Part shown: positions 9,913-22,202 of the stretch, one piece after another
Numbering within the stretch: position 1 is the first letter of the stretch
Layout: every line of letters starts with the position of its first letter
Source of the DNA: Lolium rigidum
Taxonomy: Eukaryota; Streptophyta; Magnoliopsida; Poales; Poaceae
DNA length: 64,000 nucleotides
Direction of reading: 5' to 3'
Assembly: GCF_022539505.1 (NCBI RefSeq)
Contig: NC_061510.1
Coordinates: forward strand, 35,427,047 to 35,491,046
The notes under the pieces: generated by a model
What the model saw: only the letters and a program-made list of their open reading frames with translations
What the model was told of the DNA's origin: nothing
Database searches by the model: none
Position numbers and translations under genes: made by a program

Positions 9913-10680
9913 TATAATGATATAGAATTTGACCGAGAACTAAAATATGTAGCAAACCCAACTTTTAATTGTTGTTGGTATGGCGGCGAGTCTTTGGTTA
10001 CTTCGTTTTACCTCACCATGGAGCCATGCAGATCCTCGTATTTTCTACTGTGCTGCCAAAGGATATTATAACCAAATCATGGGAGCACGCATGTCGCATC
10101 GACGTTCTGCCCATCAGCAGAAACCGATGATTATTCTATCGCTAGGCTGCCAGGACCAACGTGATATGCGCAAGATTTTCCGAGCTCCAAGACTCCGACG
10201 CTTGTCGATCGACCGATGCCGCGGCAGCAGATTCGGCGAAAACGGGTGTCGGCATGCAGCAACAGGAGACCTTCGTTTCGGATCTGAGGTCCGACACGGC
10301 GCCGCGGCCAGCGTGAGCTTGACGGGCGCAGAACAGCTGGCCGGCAGACCGGTGCGGTGGCCGGCACACCGCCTGCACAATGGCTTTGACCGCATGCCGA
10401 CGATTTCATAGTTAGTTTATGCATGCAGTTTGCGCTGCCAAGCTACTCTATTTCTAGCATTTGGCAGGAAGATCTTAAAAGCAGTTTAATCTCACTTAGG
10501 GCTTCAATGCAATAAGGGATTTTAGCAGGGAAAAAATTAAAATCCTGGACCCATTTGGGTTTGCCTCCAAATTTGCCAATGCATGTGTCTCTTCTCACAC
10601 CCTAATGTCTAATCGCCAAGACGTGGCCATCACGTCGGTGTGGATGCACGTCTAACTTGAGTATCCTCTATTAGATGCAG
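9913..10680. other. intergenic, no gene recognised
   Basis: Contains a GC-richer island at 10080-10410 with overlapping ORFs on both strands, none resembling a known protein. The rest is AT-rich. It may be decayed coding DNA, but I see no domain. Confidence 0.45.
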
Positions 10681-13600
10681 GGAAAAAACATCACCAACCA
10701 CCTGCCAATTTAGAGCCTTCGATTTCTTTTACAATAATTCCTTTGATTCTTTGATACAATGATACGTTGACATCCAACCAATCGGAAATATATAGGCAGC
10801 ACTACAATCAGGACGGTTGAGCATAGTATTTGACTTTCCTGCCTTTTGTATTACTACTTATTTCCTCTGATTTACTTGATGTCACGATCAAGGCAATGTA
10901 GTCCAATTTAAAAAACCTCTACTTGGTGATAGATAAACTACTCATTCTCCTTTTCTTTTATTGCTTGCTCAGCAGATATTTCATAAATTTCTAGGCTATT
11001 TGGATCATTACAAGTGATCAATTCTCAAATGAATTGCTAAGGTTAATGTAAGTCCAACATTGGTTCCTTGAGATGTGTTAATTGCGACTCAGGTGTATAT
11101 CTCGGCTCTGAAAACCTTCCCATCAACCCTCCAAGACCTAAAGTACTCACCTTTCACTTATGGGGGGTGTCAATCGACCTTTTTGTCAACAACTAACCTC
11201 CTGTCAACATATCTTCTATTTGATGCCTGGGAAAAACATCACTAACCACCTGCCAATCTAGAGCGATCGATTTTACTTTTTTTTTTTAAAAAAAAATCTT
11301 TCATTATTTGCTACGTTGACATCCAACCATAGGCAGATCTACAATCGGGATGGTTGAGCATAATATTTGACTTTATTGCTTTTAGTATTACTTATTTCCT
11401 TTGACTTGCTTGATGTCACGATCAACGCGATGTAGGCCATTTTGAAGAAAAGAACAACCTATTCTTGGTGATAGATAAACCGCCCGTTTCCTTTTTTTTG
11501 CTTGCACAATAGATATTTCATAAGTGATCAATTCTCCCATAAATTCCTAAGGTTCATATAGTTCATTGGTTCCTTCGGATGTGTTAATTGTGACTCAGAC
11601 ATATATCCCCGCTCTAAAAATCTCCTTATCAACCCTTCAAGACCTAAAGGACTTACCTTTCACCCATGGACTATTTGTGTCAATAGTCTTTTGCTTTCAA
11701 TAACTTAGGGTATCAACTATATGGCAAAAAGGTATGGTAAGTAGTTATTAATAAATTGAACTCAGAGTTACCAAAGTTTGGCGAGTCAGGTGTCGGTGCA
11801 TGGATACTTTTGAATAGTTTTAAAAAATGCATCTTGTAAACGACCAAGAGCTAGTCCAAATTTCTCTTGTTATAGATTGAACAAATTTGTCTATTTCCCA
11901 AATGGTTCGTATCATCATACTCACACTAGTGACTGACTCATGTGAATATTTTTTTTGTAGAGATAAGAGGATATGCACAACTAGCTTGTTTCATTTAAGG
12001 TCAATGTATATTTAGAGTCCTCTCATTATCCACTACATTTACCAGATTTAAAGCCTCGTCTCATTTCATACCAACTTACATAAAGCTAGGCAATGATACA
12101 CTTTTGCATGAAAAACAAAATTGAAAACGACCCTGATTGTTTTGTAGTTTTCTCTTTGTCCTTTCCATCAACACACGTGTGTATCATTTCTTTGAACCAA
12201 ACGGAAGAATACATTACTATTTTTCTTCATATTTCCATGTTTTCCTTCACTTTTCCTAGGACATTTATGCGATTTAGGATGAAAAATAAAATTCAAAGTT
12301 AACGAAATATGATGAAGGCCATGTGTTTGTCTTTCTTTATTATTATTTTCCCTAGGTTCATTGTCACAATTACATACAACCAATGGAACACAGTTAACAC
12401 TACAAACAAGATGGTTGAGCATAGTATTTGGCTTTGCATTTGTGTGACTACTTTTCTTTAACTTACTTGATGTCACGATCAACATGCAACAAATCCATTC
12501 TGAAAAATATCTACTTGGTGATAGATAGACTGCATGTATGTTTCTTATTCTCAATAGATTATCATGAGAGTGTTCATTTCTTTTATGAATTTCTAAGGAT
12601 ACCTTAAGCCCATCATTGGTTCCATCAGTCTTGTCAATGGGACAAATTAATACTTTCATAGTGAGCAACTTCGGAACCTAAGAAACTCACTTTTCACCCG
12701 TTAACAATTTGTGCCAATGGATTTGTATGGTTAATAAATTCAGATAACAGTTATGTGAAAAGGCCTCGTAAGTAATTACTAATAAAATTTCTCTTGTTAT
12801 AGATTGAACAAATTTGTCTATTTCCCAAGTGGTTCGTATCATCATACTCACACTAGTGACCGACTCATGTGAATATTTTTTTTGTAGAGATACGAGGATA
12901 TGCACAACTAGCTTGTTTCATTTGAGGTCAATGTATATTTAGAGTCCTCTCATCATCCACTACATTTAGCGGATTTAAAGCCTCGTCTCATTTCATACCA
13001 ACTTACATAAAGCTAGGCAATGATACACTTTTGCATGAAAAAAAACTGAAAAGAACCCTGATTGTTTTGTAGCTTTCTCTTTCTCCTTTCCATCAAGACA
13101 CGTGTGTATCATTTCGTTGAACCAAACGGGAGAATACATCACTATTTTTCTTCCTATTTCCATCTTTTCCTCCACTTTTCCTAGGACATTTATGTGATTT
13201 ACGATGACAAACAAAATTCAAAGTTAACGAAATATGATGAAGGCCCTGTGTTTGTCTTTCTTTATTATTATTTTCCCTTGGTTCATTGTCACATTTACAT
13301 ACAACCAATGGAACATAGTTAACACTACAAACAAGATGGTTGAGCATAGTATTTGACTTTGCATTTTGTATGACTAATTTTCTTTAACTTACTTGATGTC
13401 ACGATCAACATGCAACAAATCCATTCTGAAAAATATCTACTTGGTGATAGATAAACTGCATGTATGTTTCTTATTCTCAATAGATTATCATGAGAGTGTT
13501 CATTTCTTTCATGAATTTCTAAGGATACCTTAAGCCCATCATTGGTTCCATCAGTCTTGTCAATGGGACAAATTAATACTTTCATAGTGAGCAACTTCGG

Positions 13601-13690
13601 AACCTGAGAAACTCACTTTTCACCCGTTAACAATTTGTGCCAATGGATTTGTATGGTCAATAACTTCAGATAACAGTTATGTGAAAATTT
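10681..13690. repeat. four-copy non-coding repeat; last two copies a 925-bp tandem duplication
   Basis: A shared core (ggttgagcat, then cttgatgtcacgatcaa, then ttggtgatagataaac) occurs at about 10815, 11352, 12413 and 13338. The first two copies are diverged and 537 bp apart. The segment 11861-12785 is repeated almost exactly at 12788-13690 (period about 925). Each unit also carries a line on Oxygen-free AT-rich sequence such as ccaacttacataaagctagg. The minus-strand ORF at 12168-12668 is carried by the repeat and is interrupted in the other copy (13093-13347 plus 13325-13594), so I do not treat it as a gene. The type of repeat is unknown; no terminal repeats or poly(A) were found. Confidence 0.75.
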
Positions 13691-14720
13691 AAAGTTAGAG
13701 TTACCAATGTTTGGGAAGTCAGTGTTGACACATGAATACTCCACACATAGTTTTTTTATCACGTCGCAAATAACCAAGCGCTGGGCCGAACTTATCTTGT
13801 AAAATGTCTACAACCGGACGAATACATTTATTTTCCAAGTGGTCATATCATCATTTCGTAGTCACATGAATGGCTGACTCGTGTGCAAATAGTTTTACAC
13901 ATCTGTGAAAATCTACACGGTTAGTGCTTGTCATCGTCATTTTGCGCGCATGTATATTTCCTGGTGTCCTCTTATTATACACAAGATTTACCGGATATAT
14001 ATCCTTTCAGTAACGCCGCGTATCATCTAGTGGTGAAGGACAAAAAACCAAGGTAGGGCAAACTTAATAGAATGATTCAATTAAAAATAGTCCTAAAACA
14101 TTAATGCTATATATGATTCTAACACTGCCACTCAATAAAATAGAAATAGAAACATATCTGAATATAATTAGAACCTAAAATCATATCAGTAATGAACCTT
14201 TAACGACATATAGAAGTCCTAGACGATAACAAAGCTCTAGTTTTTTTTTGTTGGAAAATCTTCGATAATTCTATCAATTAATACTTTTGAATATCACTCG
14301 CTCGATGCAATACATCATCAACTCGTCAAGAAGCCATTATAGACATAGCTCGGTCTTGATAAACTTGGTCACTGTGAAAGTCCTTTCAATTATTGTTGCC
14401 ACCACTGCTCGCCCCTGTCTCATTCCAACACTGGAAAGGAATTGATACACCTTTAAAAGAAAAACTAAGAACGACCCTGTTCATTCTTGTAGCATCATGT
14501 TTCTCCTTCCCGCCGACAAGCCACTACACCAAATCATGTACCACTTCTGTCTATAAAAGGATATCAAAAGTTTGTCTAAACACCGAGTTTTGACAAATCT
14601 TGGACATCCTTTTTTAGATCATTTTTTGAACCAAATGGATTGACATTCCACTATTTTTTTCTACCTTACCACAACAATTCGATTGATCATGAAAAACAAA
14701 ATTTGATGTCCAAAAACGCC
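13691..14720. other. intergenic, AT-rich, no gene recognised
   Basis: The left edge (13690-13760) continues the diverged repeat sequence seen at about 11765-11830. Beyond that I see only AT-rich DNA with poly(T) runs and no supported feature. It leads into the upstream region of the GT47 gene. Confidence 0.5.
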
Positions 14721-15222
14721 CTCAGGTTATTCATACCTTCCCCTTTTCCTCCTCCCTACCGACACTCCTTCCCATGATGCCATGCCCCCCGCAGCAGAGG
14801 ACGGCCTCGTTGCCGGGTGCCACGTCTCCCCACATTTATTCCTCCCATGTCTGCCCATTCCGCCAAAAAATAAGACGCACCCACAAATCGAAGAAAATCC
14901 CACACCGGCCGGCCGCGACCAAAATCTTGGCGACGATTCCCAATAATAAGCCTCTCCCTCCTTCCTCCACTCCCCCAAAACCAAAATCAAAATCAAAACC
15001 AAAACCAAAACCTCCACCCGTCCGCACGGCCCGCCGATCCGTTTCTTCCGCGCCGTGCTCCGCTCCGGATTCCCATCTCCGCGGGCCGCTGGAGGTGTTC
15101 CCGGCGCTGATGCGGCGGGGCCCTGACCGGTGACGGCGCTGGCCTGCGATTGCGGATCGGGTGTCGGTGCGGCGGCGGCTGCTGGGTCGGCGGCGGCGCG
15201 AGCGCGAGGGCGGGCATCTAAA
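14721..15222 (+). promoter_or_regulatory. upstream region and probable 5' UTR of the first GT47 gene
   Basis: Base composition switches from AT-rich to GC- and C-rich at about 14740, as is usual for grass leaders. It includes an AAACCA/CAAAAT simple repeat at about 14977-15012 and a CG-rich stretch before the ATG. An in-frame GTG at 15130 extends the reading frame, but the first in-frame ATG is 15223. The transcription start and TATA box cannot be fixed by eye. Confidence 0.45.
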
Positions 15223-16983
15223 ATGAGGCGGCGCTCCGTGCTGCCGTCCCACCACGACGACGCGGACAAGGGCGGCGGGAAGGCGCCGCAGTCGCGCCTC
15301 TGCTTCCTCGCCACGCTCTGCGTCGTCTTCTGGGTCCTCATCTTCTACTTCCACTTCTCCGTCCTCGCCACCGACCCCGACGGCCCGCCCGTCGCCGTCG
15401 CCACCCAGGCACGCATTGCGCGCCACCACGACCTCCCGGACCACCGCGTCTCCAACCCCGCCGCCCTCGCCTCGGACCCACCCCCTGCCACTGCAACCCT
15501 CCCCAAGGACGAGGAGCCCTCGGCCGTCGCCCAGGCCCCCCCGAAGGAGTACCCGTTCCAGCGCGCGCTCAGGACGGCGGAGAACGCGAGCGACCCGTGC
15601 GGGGGCCGGTACATCTACGTGCACCAGCTGCCGCCGCGCTTCAACGAGGACATGCTGCGCGAGTGCCAGCGCCTCAGCCTCTGGACCAACATGTGCAAGT
15701 TCATGAGCAACGACGGGCTCGGCCCGCCGCTCGACAACCAAGACGGGGTCTTCTCCAACACCGGCTGGCACGCCACCAACCAGTTCGCCGTCGACGTCAT
15801 CTTCGGCAACCGCATGAAGCAGTACCAGTGCCTCACCAACGACTCCTCCCTCGCCGCCGCCGTCTTCGTGCCCTTCTACGCCGGCTTCGACGTCGCCAGG
15901 TACCTCTGGGGGTACAACATCTCCATGAGGGACGCCGCGTCGCACGATCTCGTGGACTGGCTGAGGAAGAGGCCCGAGTGGGATGTCATGGGCGGCCGCG
16001 ACCATTTCCTGGTTGGGGGAAGGATTGCATGGGATTTCAGGCGGTTGACCGACGAAGAGTCTGATTGGGGCAACAAGCTGCTCTTCATGCCGGCCGCCAA
16101 GAATATGTCCATGCTGGTTGTGGAGTCAAGCCCATGGAGTGCAAATGACTTTGCGGTACCGTATCCGACATACTTCCACCCTGCCAAAGATGCCGATGTT
16201 TTCGCTTGGCAAGATAGAATGAGGAGCCTGGAGAGGCCCTGGTTGTTCTCGTTCGCAGGGGCTCCTCGTCCTGGTGATCCGATGTCGATTCGAGGGAAGC
16301 TCATCGACCAGTGCAGGGCATCGAGTTTCTGTAAATTGCTGGAGTGTGACCTTGGAGAGAGCAAGTGCCATTCGCCAAGCGCAATCATGAAGATGTTCCA
16401 GAGCTCATTGTTCTGCTTGCAGCCCCAGGGCGATTCCTTCACTAGAAGATCTGCCTTCGACTCCATGTTGGCTGGCTGCATACCCGTTTTCTTCCATCCT
16501 GGCTCAGCATATGTCCAGTATACATGGCACCTGCCGAAAAACTACACGAGGTACTCCGTCTTCATTCCAGAAGCTGGCGTCCGTAACGGAAATGTCAGCA
16601 TTGAGGAGATACTAAGAAGTATCCATCCAGAGGTTGTCAAGCAGATGAGGGAAGAGGTTATCAATCTCATACCAAGGGTGATATATGCTGATCCAAGGTC
16701 GAAGCTGGAAACCCTCAAGGATGCATTTGATGTTTCGGTAGGAGCGATCATTAACAAAGTGACGCAGATGAGAAGAGATATCATCTCGAACAGCGAAGAT
16801 AAAGATTTTGTTGAAGAGAACAGCTGGAAGTATGCTCTGTTAGAAGAAGGGCAGCGAACAATCGGAGCTCATGAATGGGATCCGTTCTTCTCCAAGCCCA
16901 AGGACAAAGGCGCAGACTCTAGCGATTCATCTGCTGAAGCAGCCAAGAATTCTTGGAAAATCGAACGAGGAGGTCAGAGTTAG
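15223..16983 (+). CDS. GT47 xyloglucan galactosyltransferase, MUR3/KATAMARI1-like
   Basis: A 586-residue intronless ORF. A short basic cytosolic tail is followed by one signal-anchor helix at about 26-49 ([20 protein letters not shown]), a Pro/Ala-rich stem to about 120, and an exostosin/GT47 domain from about 125 to 500. Family motifs seen are [15 protein letters not shown] (127-141), [19 protein letters not shown] (about 212-230), [17 protein letters not shown] (about 257-273), and [20 protein letters not shown] (about 398-417) followed by GCIPVFF. Arabidopsis MUR3 is of similar length, and such enzymes are type II Golgi membrane proteins that add galactose from UDP-Gal to xyloglucan side chains. 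Whether this protein has exactly that acceptor is inferred. The start is the first in-frame ATG, in context aaaATGagg. Frame and domains are intact. It is paralogous to the gene at 36149. Confidence 0.93.
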   Translation: MRRRSVLPSHHDDADKGGGKAPQSRLCFLATLCVVFWVLIFYFHFSVLATDPDGPPVAVATQARIARHHDLPDHRVSNPAALASDPPPATATLPKDEEPSAVAQAPPKEYPFQRALRTAENASDPCGGRYIYVHQLPPRFNEDMLRECQRLSLWTNMCKFMSNDGLGPPLDNQDGVFSNTGWHATNQFAVDVIFGNRMKQYQCLTNDSSLAAAVFVPFYAGFDVARYLWGYNISMRDAASHDLVDWLRKRPEWDVMGGRDHFLVGGRIAWDFRRLTDEESDWGNKLLFMPAAKNMSMLVVESSPWSANDFAVPYPTYFHPAKDADVFAWQDRMRSLERPWLFSFAGAPRPGDPMSIRGKLIDQCRASSFCKLLECDLGESKCHSPSAIMKMFQSSLFCLQPQGDSFTRRSAFDSMLAGCIPVFFHPGSAYVQYTWHLPKNYTRYSVFIPEAGVRNGNVSIEEILRSIHPEVVKQMREEVINLIPRVIYADPRSKLETLKDAFDVSVGAIINKVTQMRRDIISNSEDKDFVEENSWKYALLEEGQRTIGAHEWDPFFSKPKDKGADSSDSSAEAAKNSWKIERGGQS

Positions 16984-18989
16984 ACCGTACAACTAGCTGC
17001 TCTTAGAGATGAGATGAAGGGAGCAAAAGAGCTGTCCTCGCTGAGGGTTCTCTGATGCAAATACGTTGTTAAAAGTTCCCTAGACGCTGTAGTTTTGGTG
17101 ATCGTGTATGTTCTTGATGATCCAGCCCCTACAGTTGTAAGAATCGGTGCCACCAAAAGTGTGTTTGAGAAAAAAAAATGACATATAGCCGTTGCTTTGT
17201 CTCTATAGATACACTTCTCATACTAGAATTTTTGTTTGTTTTGTTGGCCCAATAATGCTCTGTAAATCCTTGCAAGATTTAGAGGTATATCAGTTTTGTT
17301 GCTCTGGTATTTTCTGTATTTTGTTTGTTTTACTCCAGCTGCATGACTTGGAATTCGTGTGTGCTATCTTTTGATATGATCAATTAGCTAATTCTCAAGC
17401 TGTGACCTGTAGGGATGCCTGTTTCTTCATGCAAGACATTGCTATTTCCTGATTTCTATGTTAAATGGACAAACAGTATAGTGACTGGTTAACTGGTTCA
17501 GCAGCACTGTGGTAAGAAAGATGCTGTCGTGTGAAGTAACTATTCGTTGATGCTGCTTTAGCTTGGAAGGGAAACACAGAGCCTTGTTCCATCATTTGTG
17601 AATGAGTCTCTGTTCATGGTGATGTGCCTGTCTGCCTGAATCATGTGAGAAGTTAATATGGCCATGTGGGGATACCTCTCAGCAGTTCACAGAATGCTGA
17701 TACACTCTCATGTTTCCTCACATTGTCGTTTCATCGATCAGGTAGTGGAATCAAGGCCGTGAGACAATTGTAATAAAGGCTGCGAGTTAATTCCACCAAC
17801 TCAATAGTATTTCATAGGAGTAGTAGTATTACTTTGTTGATGGCAGTGTCTTCCTGAAACAGGTTGAGCATATCAAGGTCTTTCTGAAGAATGAAGCGGG
17901 AGATGATTTCGAGCCCCGAATCCCAGGTACATGCTCTCTGAAGCTAGCTCCTCTTTTCTAAAAAGCTTACATTTGGGGAATGCAGTAAAGCGCTTTTGAA
18001 TGCAGTATACGCTCTTCGTTTCTTAAAGCTGTGGTGGATCCACCCCTTGTCTGTTCACCTGATTTCTGCATATGTATTTTGTCCCTGTGAGGAGACAATG
18101 CTCCTTGCTGACATAAATCTGACAGGAGGTTAGTATCGTAGTGCTATTAAGTTAATCATACCTTGTAGTACCACCGCCAGGAAATTCGGGTGTTCTTCTA
18201 TTTGGAGAGGAAATTAAGGTCTATTGTCGAAACACCATGTTGGTGTCGAGTCAAGAAAGGGCAGCCAAGTCGCATCGCCAACAGCAATGGAATGCAAACA
18301 TTAGTAATGCATCGCACGTCGCCGGTGAACTTGGCAAATTGACAGGAAAAGGCGTGGCACCGTCCCGGCCTTTGGGATCTCGAATTCGGGCCCTTGTCCA
18401 TGCAATGCAAGCAAGGCATGGTGTCGCCTCCAAGCATGGGATCCAATCATCGGTGCGTGGTGAGGTTAGGCGTGGGGTTATTATATTGGATTGGATGGCG
18501 ATGCTTTTGAGCCGCATCTCCTGTTTTAATCTTTGTTTTGTCGTTGTACTTGGAGTCTGAGATGATTATGACATAACAGATGCCTGATTGTCTTTGAGTG
18601 ATGTCGTGGTTTGTAAAGAATATTTTTTTCCTGACTGGTGGTGAGAAGTCTTGTGAATTGTGATCGTGGTTTTACCTAGTCCATGGTTTGAAGGGAATCG
18701 GTGATGAGGGTGGCGTGGCAGTTGGCACTGCATCACTGAAAAAGACTGGGTTCATCAATGGGCTTCATCTTTCCATACTCCAGACCCAAACGGAATACTG
18801 CTGAAAGGCCTTCCAGTCCGTAGAAGCTCCAAGCCGTCATTTCCTAACAAGATGGGAATAGGCCGGCCCGGACGTTGCTTTGACCTAGCCCTGTGGGCTC
18901 GGCGAAACATATTCATCGCTGCAGTGCGGGAGCCAATACGCTCCGCACGCAGCGAGACCTTGCTGGCCCACGGCCTTCGGTTTTCTGCA
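16984..18989. other. 3' flank of the first GT47 gene and intergenic sequence
   Basis: Starts with the likely 3' UTR (to about 17170, ending near an A-run at 17170-17178). It continues as unique-looking, moderately AT-rich sequence. A short open stretch at 18237-18560 has no recognisable domain. No transposon termini were identified. Confidence 0.5.
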
Positions 18990-19300
18990 GTTTTTTTTTT
19001 GTTTTCTCTGTTTCATTTATCGTTTTTGAAAATTCTAAATTTTTTGGAACAAAATTTTGAAATTTCATTTTTTAAAATTCAAGCTAATTTTAAAGTTAAG
19101 CAAATTTCAAATTCAAGCAAATTTCAAAGTAAGCAAATTTTTATCTGAGAAAATTTCAAATCTGAGCAAATTTGAAATCTAAGCAAATTTCAAATTTGGG
19201 TTTATTTGAAATCTAAGCAAATTTCAAATCTAAAGAAATTTCGAATTTGGGAAAATTTAAAATCTAGGCAAATTTCGAATCTGAATTTTTGTTCAACTGT
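18990..19300. repeat. AT-rich minisatellite of caaatttcaaat(ct)aag units
   Basis: Degenerate 14-20 bp units built on aatttcaaatctaagc repeat about a dozen times. They differ from, but resemble, the gaacaaatttcgaa units of the neighbouring 19.6-20.7 kb array. Such subterminal arrays are common in large class II elements of grasses; membership of one is not proven here. Confidence 0.65.
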
Positions 19301-19428
19301 GTATGTTCTTCGTACGGAACATGACGTTGCTTACATCTTTAGTGTTCCCGACACAACCGAACCATATGGGCCAAGCCCAATTAGAGTTCACGTGTTAGCG
19401 ATGCCAACAAACCATCGCTAACGAGCGA

Positions 19429-20148
19429 TGGGAGCTGCTTTACACCGACCTGGTCGGTGTATAGCAGCCACCGACCACCCCCCACAGATCTATGTTGGGC
19501 CGGCCCACGATTTGCTGATGCTGTTTGCTGTGGATTCGGTGCGGATGGGCCAGCCCAAGTTTGTTTTTCTTTTTTCTTTTCTCATTTTTCTCTGTTTTAA
19601 ATCTGAACAGTTTCAAATTTGAACAAATTTCGAAAATTGAACGATTTTTCGAATTTGAACAAATTTTGAAATTGAACGATTTTCGAATTTGAACAAATTT
19701 CGAAAATTGAACCATTTTTCGAATTTGAACAAATTTTGATTTTGAACGATTTTCGAATTTGAACACATTTCAAAAATTGAACGATTTTTCGAATTTGAAC
19801 AAATTTTGAAATTGAACGATTTTCGATTTGAACAAATTTTGAAAATTGAACGATTTTTGAATTTGAACAAATTTCAAAAATTGAACGATTTTCGAATTTG
19901 CACAAATTTCGAATTTGCACACTTTTTGACTTTGAACATTTTTGAAATTTGAATTATTTATAGTTTGAACAAAAAGAAGAAAGAAAAACAAAATAAGAAA
20001 GAAAACAGAAAAGAAAAAGAAAAAGAAAAAAACGAAAAACGAAACAGAAAACCGAAAAAGAGAGCGAACTGGGCCTGGCCCATACCCGACCAGGGGTGTG
20101 CGGTGGCCGGTAGCCACCGACCTGGTCGGTGTATAGGTTTTCCCGTCC
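19429..20148. repeat. 720-bp tandem unit, copy 1, bounded by palindromes
   Basis: The unit starts at tgggagctgcttt and has near its left end a 21-bp palindrome centred on one base, tacaccgacctggtcggtgta (19441-19461). Then come the GGCCGGCCC-containing block, an array of gaacaaatttcgaaaattga units (about 19610-19960) and an A-rich tract (19970-20060). A second copy of the palindrome core, caccgacctggtcggtg, lies near the right end (20115-20131). No coding sequence; the long ORFs on the minus strand are repeats of FKF/NRS-type low complexity. Confidence 0.8.
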
Positions 20149-20880
20149 TGGGAGCTGCTTTACACCGACCTGGTCGGTGTATAGCAGCCACCGACCACCC
20201 CCCACAGATCTATGTTGGGCCGGCCCACGATTTGCTGATGCTGTTTGCTGTGGATTCGGTGCGGATGGGCCAGCCCAAGTTTGTTTTTCTTTTTTCTTTT
20301 CTCATTTTTCTCTGTTTTAAATCTGAACAGTTTCAAATTTGAACAAATTTCGAAAATTGAACGATTTTTCGAATTTGAACAAATTTTGAAATTGAACGAT
20401 TTTCGAATTTGAACAAATTTCGAAAATTGAACTATTTTTCGAATTTGAACAAATTTTGATATTGAACGATTTTCGAATTTGAACACATTTCAAAAATTGA
20501 ACGATTTTTCGAATTTGAACAAATTTTGAAATTGAACGATTTTCGATTTGAACGATTTTCGATTTGAACAAATTTTGAAAATTGAACGATTTTTGAATTT
20601 GAACAAATTTCAAAAATTGAACGATTTTCGAATTTGCACAAATTTCGAATTTGCACACTTTTTGACTTTGAACATTTTTGAAATTTGAATTATTTATAGT
20701 TTGAACAAAAAGAAGAAAGAAAAACAAAATAAGAAAGAAAACAGAAAAGAAAAAGAAAAAGGAAAAAAAAACGAAAAACGAAACAGAAAACCGAAAAAGA
20801 GAGCGAACTGGGCCTGGCCCATACCCGACCAGGGGTGTGCGGTGGCCGGTAGCCACCGACCTGGTCGGTGTATAGGTTTT
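20149..20880. repeat. 720-bp tandem unit, copy 2
   Basis: Near-identical to 19429-20148, with the same palindrome near its left end (20161-20181) and the core near its right end (20854-20870). It differs by a few substitutions, one extra gaacgattttcgattt unit at about 20546 and a slightly longer A-rich tract. The high identity implies a recent duplication or an assembly artefact. Confidence 0.8.
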
Positions 20881-21748
20881 TGGGTAGGTGCTCCATGTGG
20901 CCTCAATGTGAATTTTAGGGGACATGGGTCCACCCATTTCGAGAAAATCATGTGGCCTCGCCGGTCCATTGGGTAGCCCATAGGCGACGCAAAAATTAGC
21001 TAGAATACATAATATTTTAGTTCTTCATGCACATAGATTATTTTCTAAAAAATTATAATGAGATAACAAATAAATACTAGAGCCGACATGATAACATGAA
21101 ATAAATAAAGGTTAGCATAAGTCGACGGTTCTTCGTAGAAAACTCAAACTGATGCATCAAATACAATGGCAATAATACACAAAGTGCTCAAGTCCTCTCT
21201 CTCTAATCCCACCACAACCAATTTTATGGAGTAATATGAGAGGGAGAGCAAAAAAGGAGAACAAAAAATCTCTCCAAGATAAAGTTCCCAAAATTCTCTT
21301 CACTAGGAAGTATATTATTAATTGGTTAAATGTGAATATAGATCTCTTCTTTTCTCTCTCAAAAATCTCAAGTTGCATGGGAGGAATAGTGAGATAGGCC
21401 AAGCTTTTCTAAGTATCCGGATAAACTCTGAATCTCTTATCGTAATCCGGACCTGATCAAAGTCTTCGAACCAAAACTCCCGTCATGCTTTCGGCCGACT
21501 ACTGGGCCTAGAGTTTTTGGGTCGTGTATGGTGTAAGAGTATCTCCACTAGCGCCCTTAAATAGGCGCATCATTCTTCATTGGGGATGCTATTTTCACAC
21601 CGGCACCTCCATACGGCAGCCTCTAAGAATTATCAAATGTAAAAAACATTAAAAAAATGAAAAAAACATTAAAAAAACCTATAAGAATTCAAACTAGTTT
21701 ATACCAAAGTGACTCGGATTTGAACTAAAAAAATTTTAAAAAAATAAA
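20881..21748. other. intergenic, no gene recognised
   Basis: AT-rich sequence with no domain. The stretch 21536-21720 (gtatctccactagcgccctt...) resembles the ends of grass class II elements that start with a g-agcatctcca motif. It sits directly 3' of the acidic ORF at 21749, so the two may belong to one transposon-derived unit; I could not find a matching opposite end. Confidence 0.4.
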
Positions 21749-22202
21749 CTAGCGGTGCCCCCGGAAGGCGCTGAAGTCAAGGTTATCCGCGTCGTCGCCG
21801 TCGTCGTCCTCGTCGAAGAAATCGAAGGACCAGTCCTCCTCCTCCTTTGGCGCCGATGGCTCAGAAGGACCGGCGAGGTCGACGAAGTTCTCGCCGTGGT
21901 CCACAGTGGACCACACCTCCGACTGCCGCCAGTTGAGCGTGATCTGACGGTAGTCTTCCTCAACGGAGCGGTTGATGATGAGGTGCTGCCCTGGGAACTC
22001 CTCTAGGTCATCCCCGCCACGGAAGGCCGCCTGCGCCTCCATCGCCTACCACTTCTTCTTCGCCGGCGGAGGAGGTGGTGAGTCCGTAGCGTCCTCCTCC
22101 TAGGGGTGGCGACATTGAAGCGACCCCGACATCCTCCGAGCCGGAGCCGAAGTTGTGCACCTCGGGCCGTCGTGGACGACGACACCGCCCGAAGGAGGCG
22201 GG
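21749..22202 (-). pseudogene. acidic-protein ORF fragment, left half of a sequence split by element A
   Basis: The minus-strand ORF 22042-21749 begins MEAQAAFRGGDDLEEFPGQH and ends in an Asp/Glu-rich tail with a short RGHR end. A second minus-strand frame across 22202-22006 (PEVHNFGSGSEDVG) is interrupted at the 5-bp duplication gcggg and continues at 29096 in the same frame. I do not recognise the family. The acidic C-terminus and repetitive context suggest a protein from a DNA transposon rather than a host gene, but that is inference. Confidence 0.45.

Noticed and set aside
12168..12668. 166-codon minus-strand ORF
   Set aside because: Part of the 925-bp repeat; the other copy is interrupted and there is no recognisable domain.
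15130..15222. N-terminal extension of the first GT47 gene from GTG 15130
   Set aside because: Not an ATG, and it would place 31 Ala/Gly-rich residues before the normal basic tail; the ATG at 15223 gives a standard type II protein.
14836..16005. 389-codon ORF antisense to the first GT47 gene
   Set aside because: Mirror of a GC-rich coding sequence; no ATG-led domain, and composition explains the openness.
19600..19960. Regularly repeated short units, CRISPR-like at first sight
   Set aside because: Units abut without unique spacers, vary in length, and the genome is plant.
19440..20937. Minus-strand ORFs made of repeated FKFENRS/KFVQIRK-like words
   Set aside because: Direct translation of an AT-rich minisatellite; no independent coding evidence.
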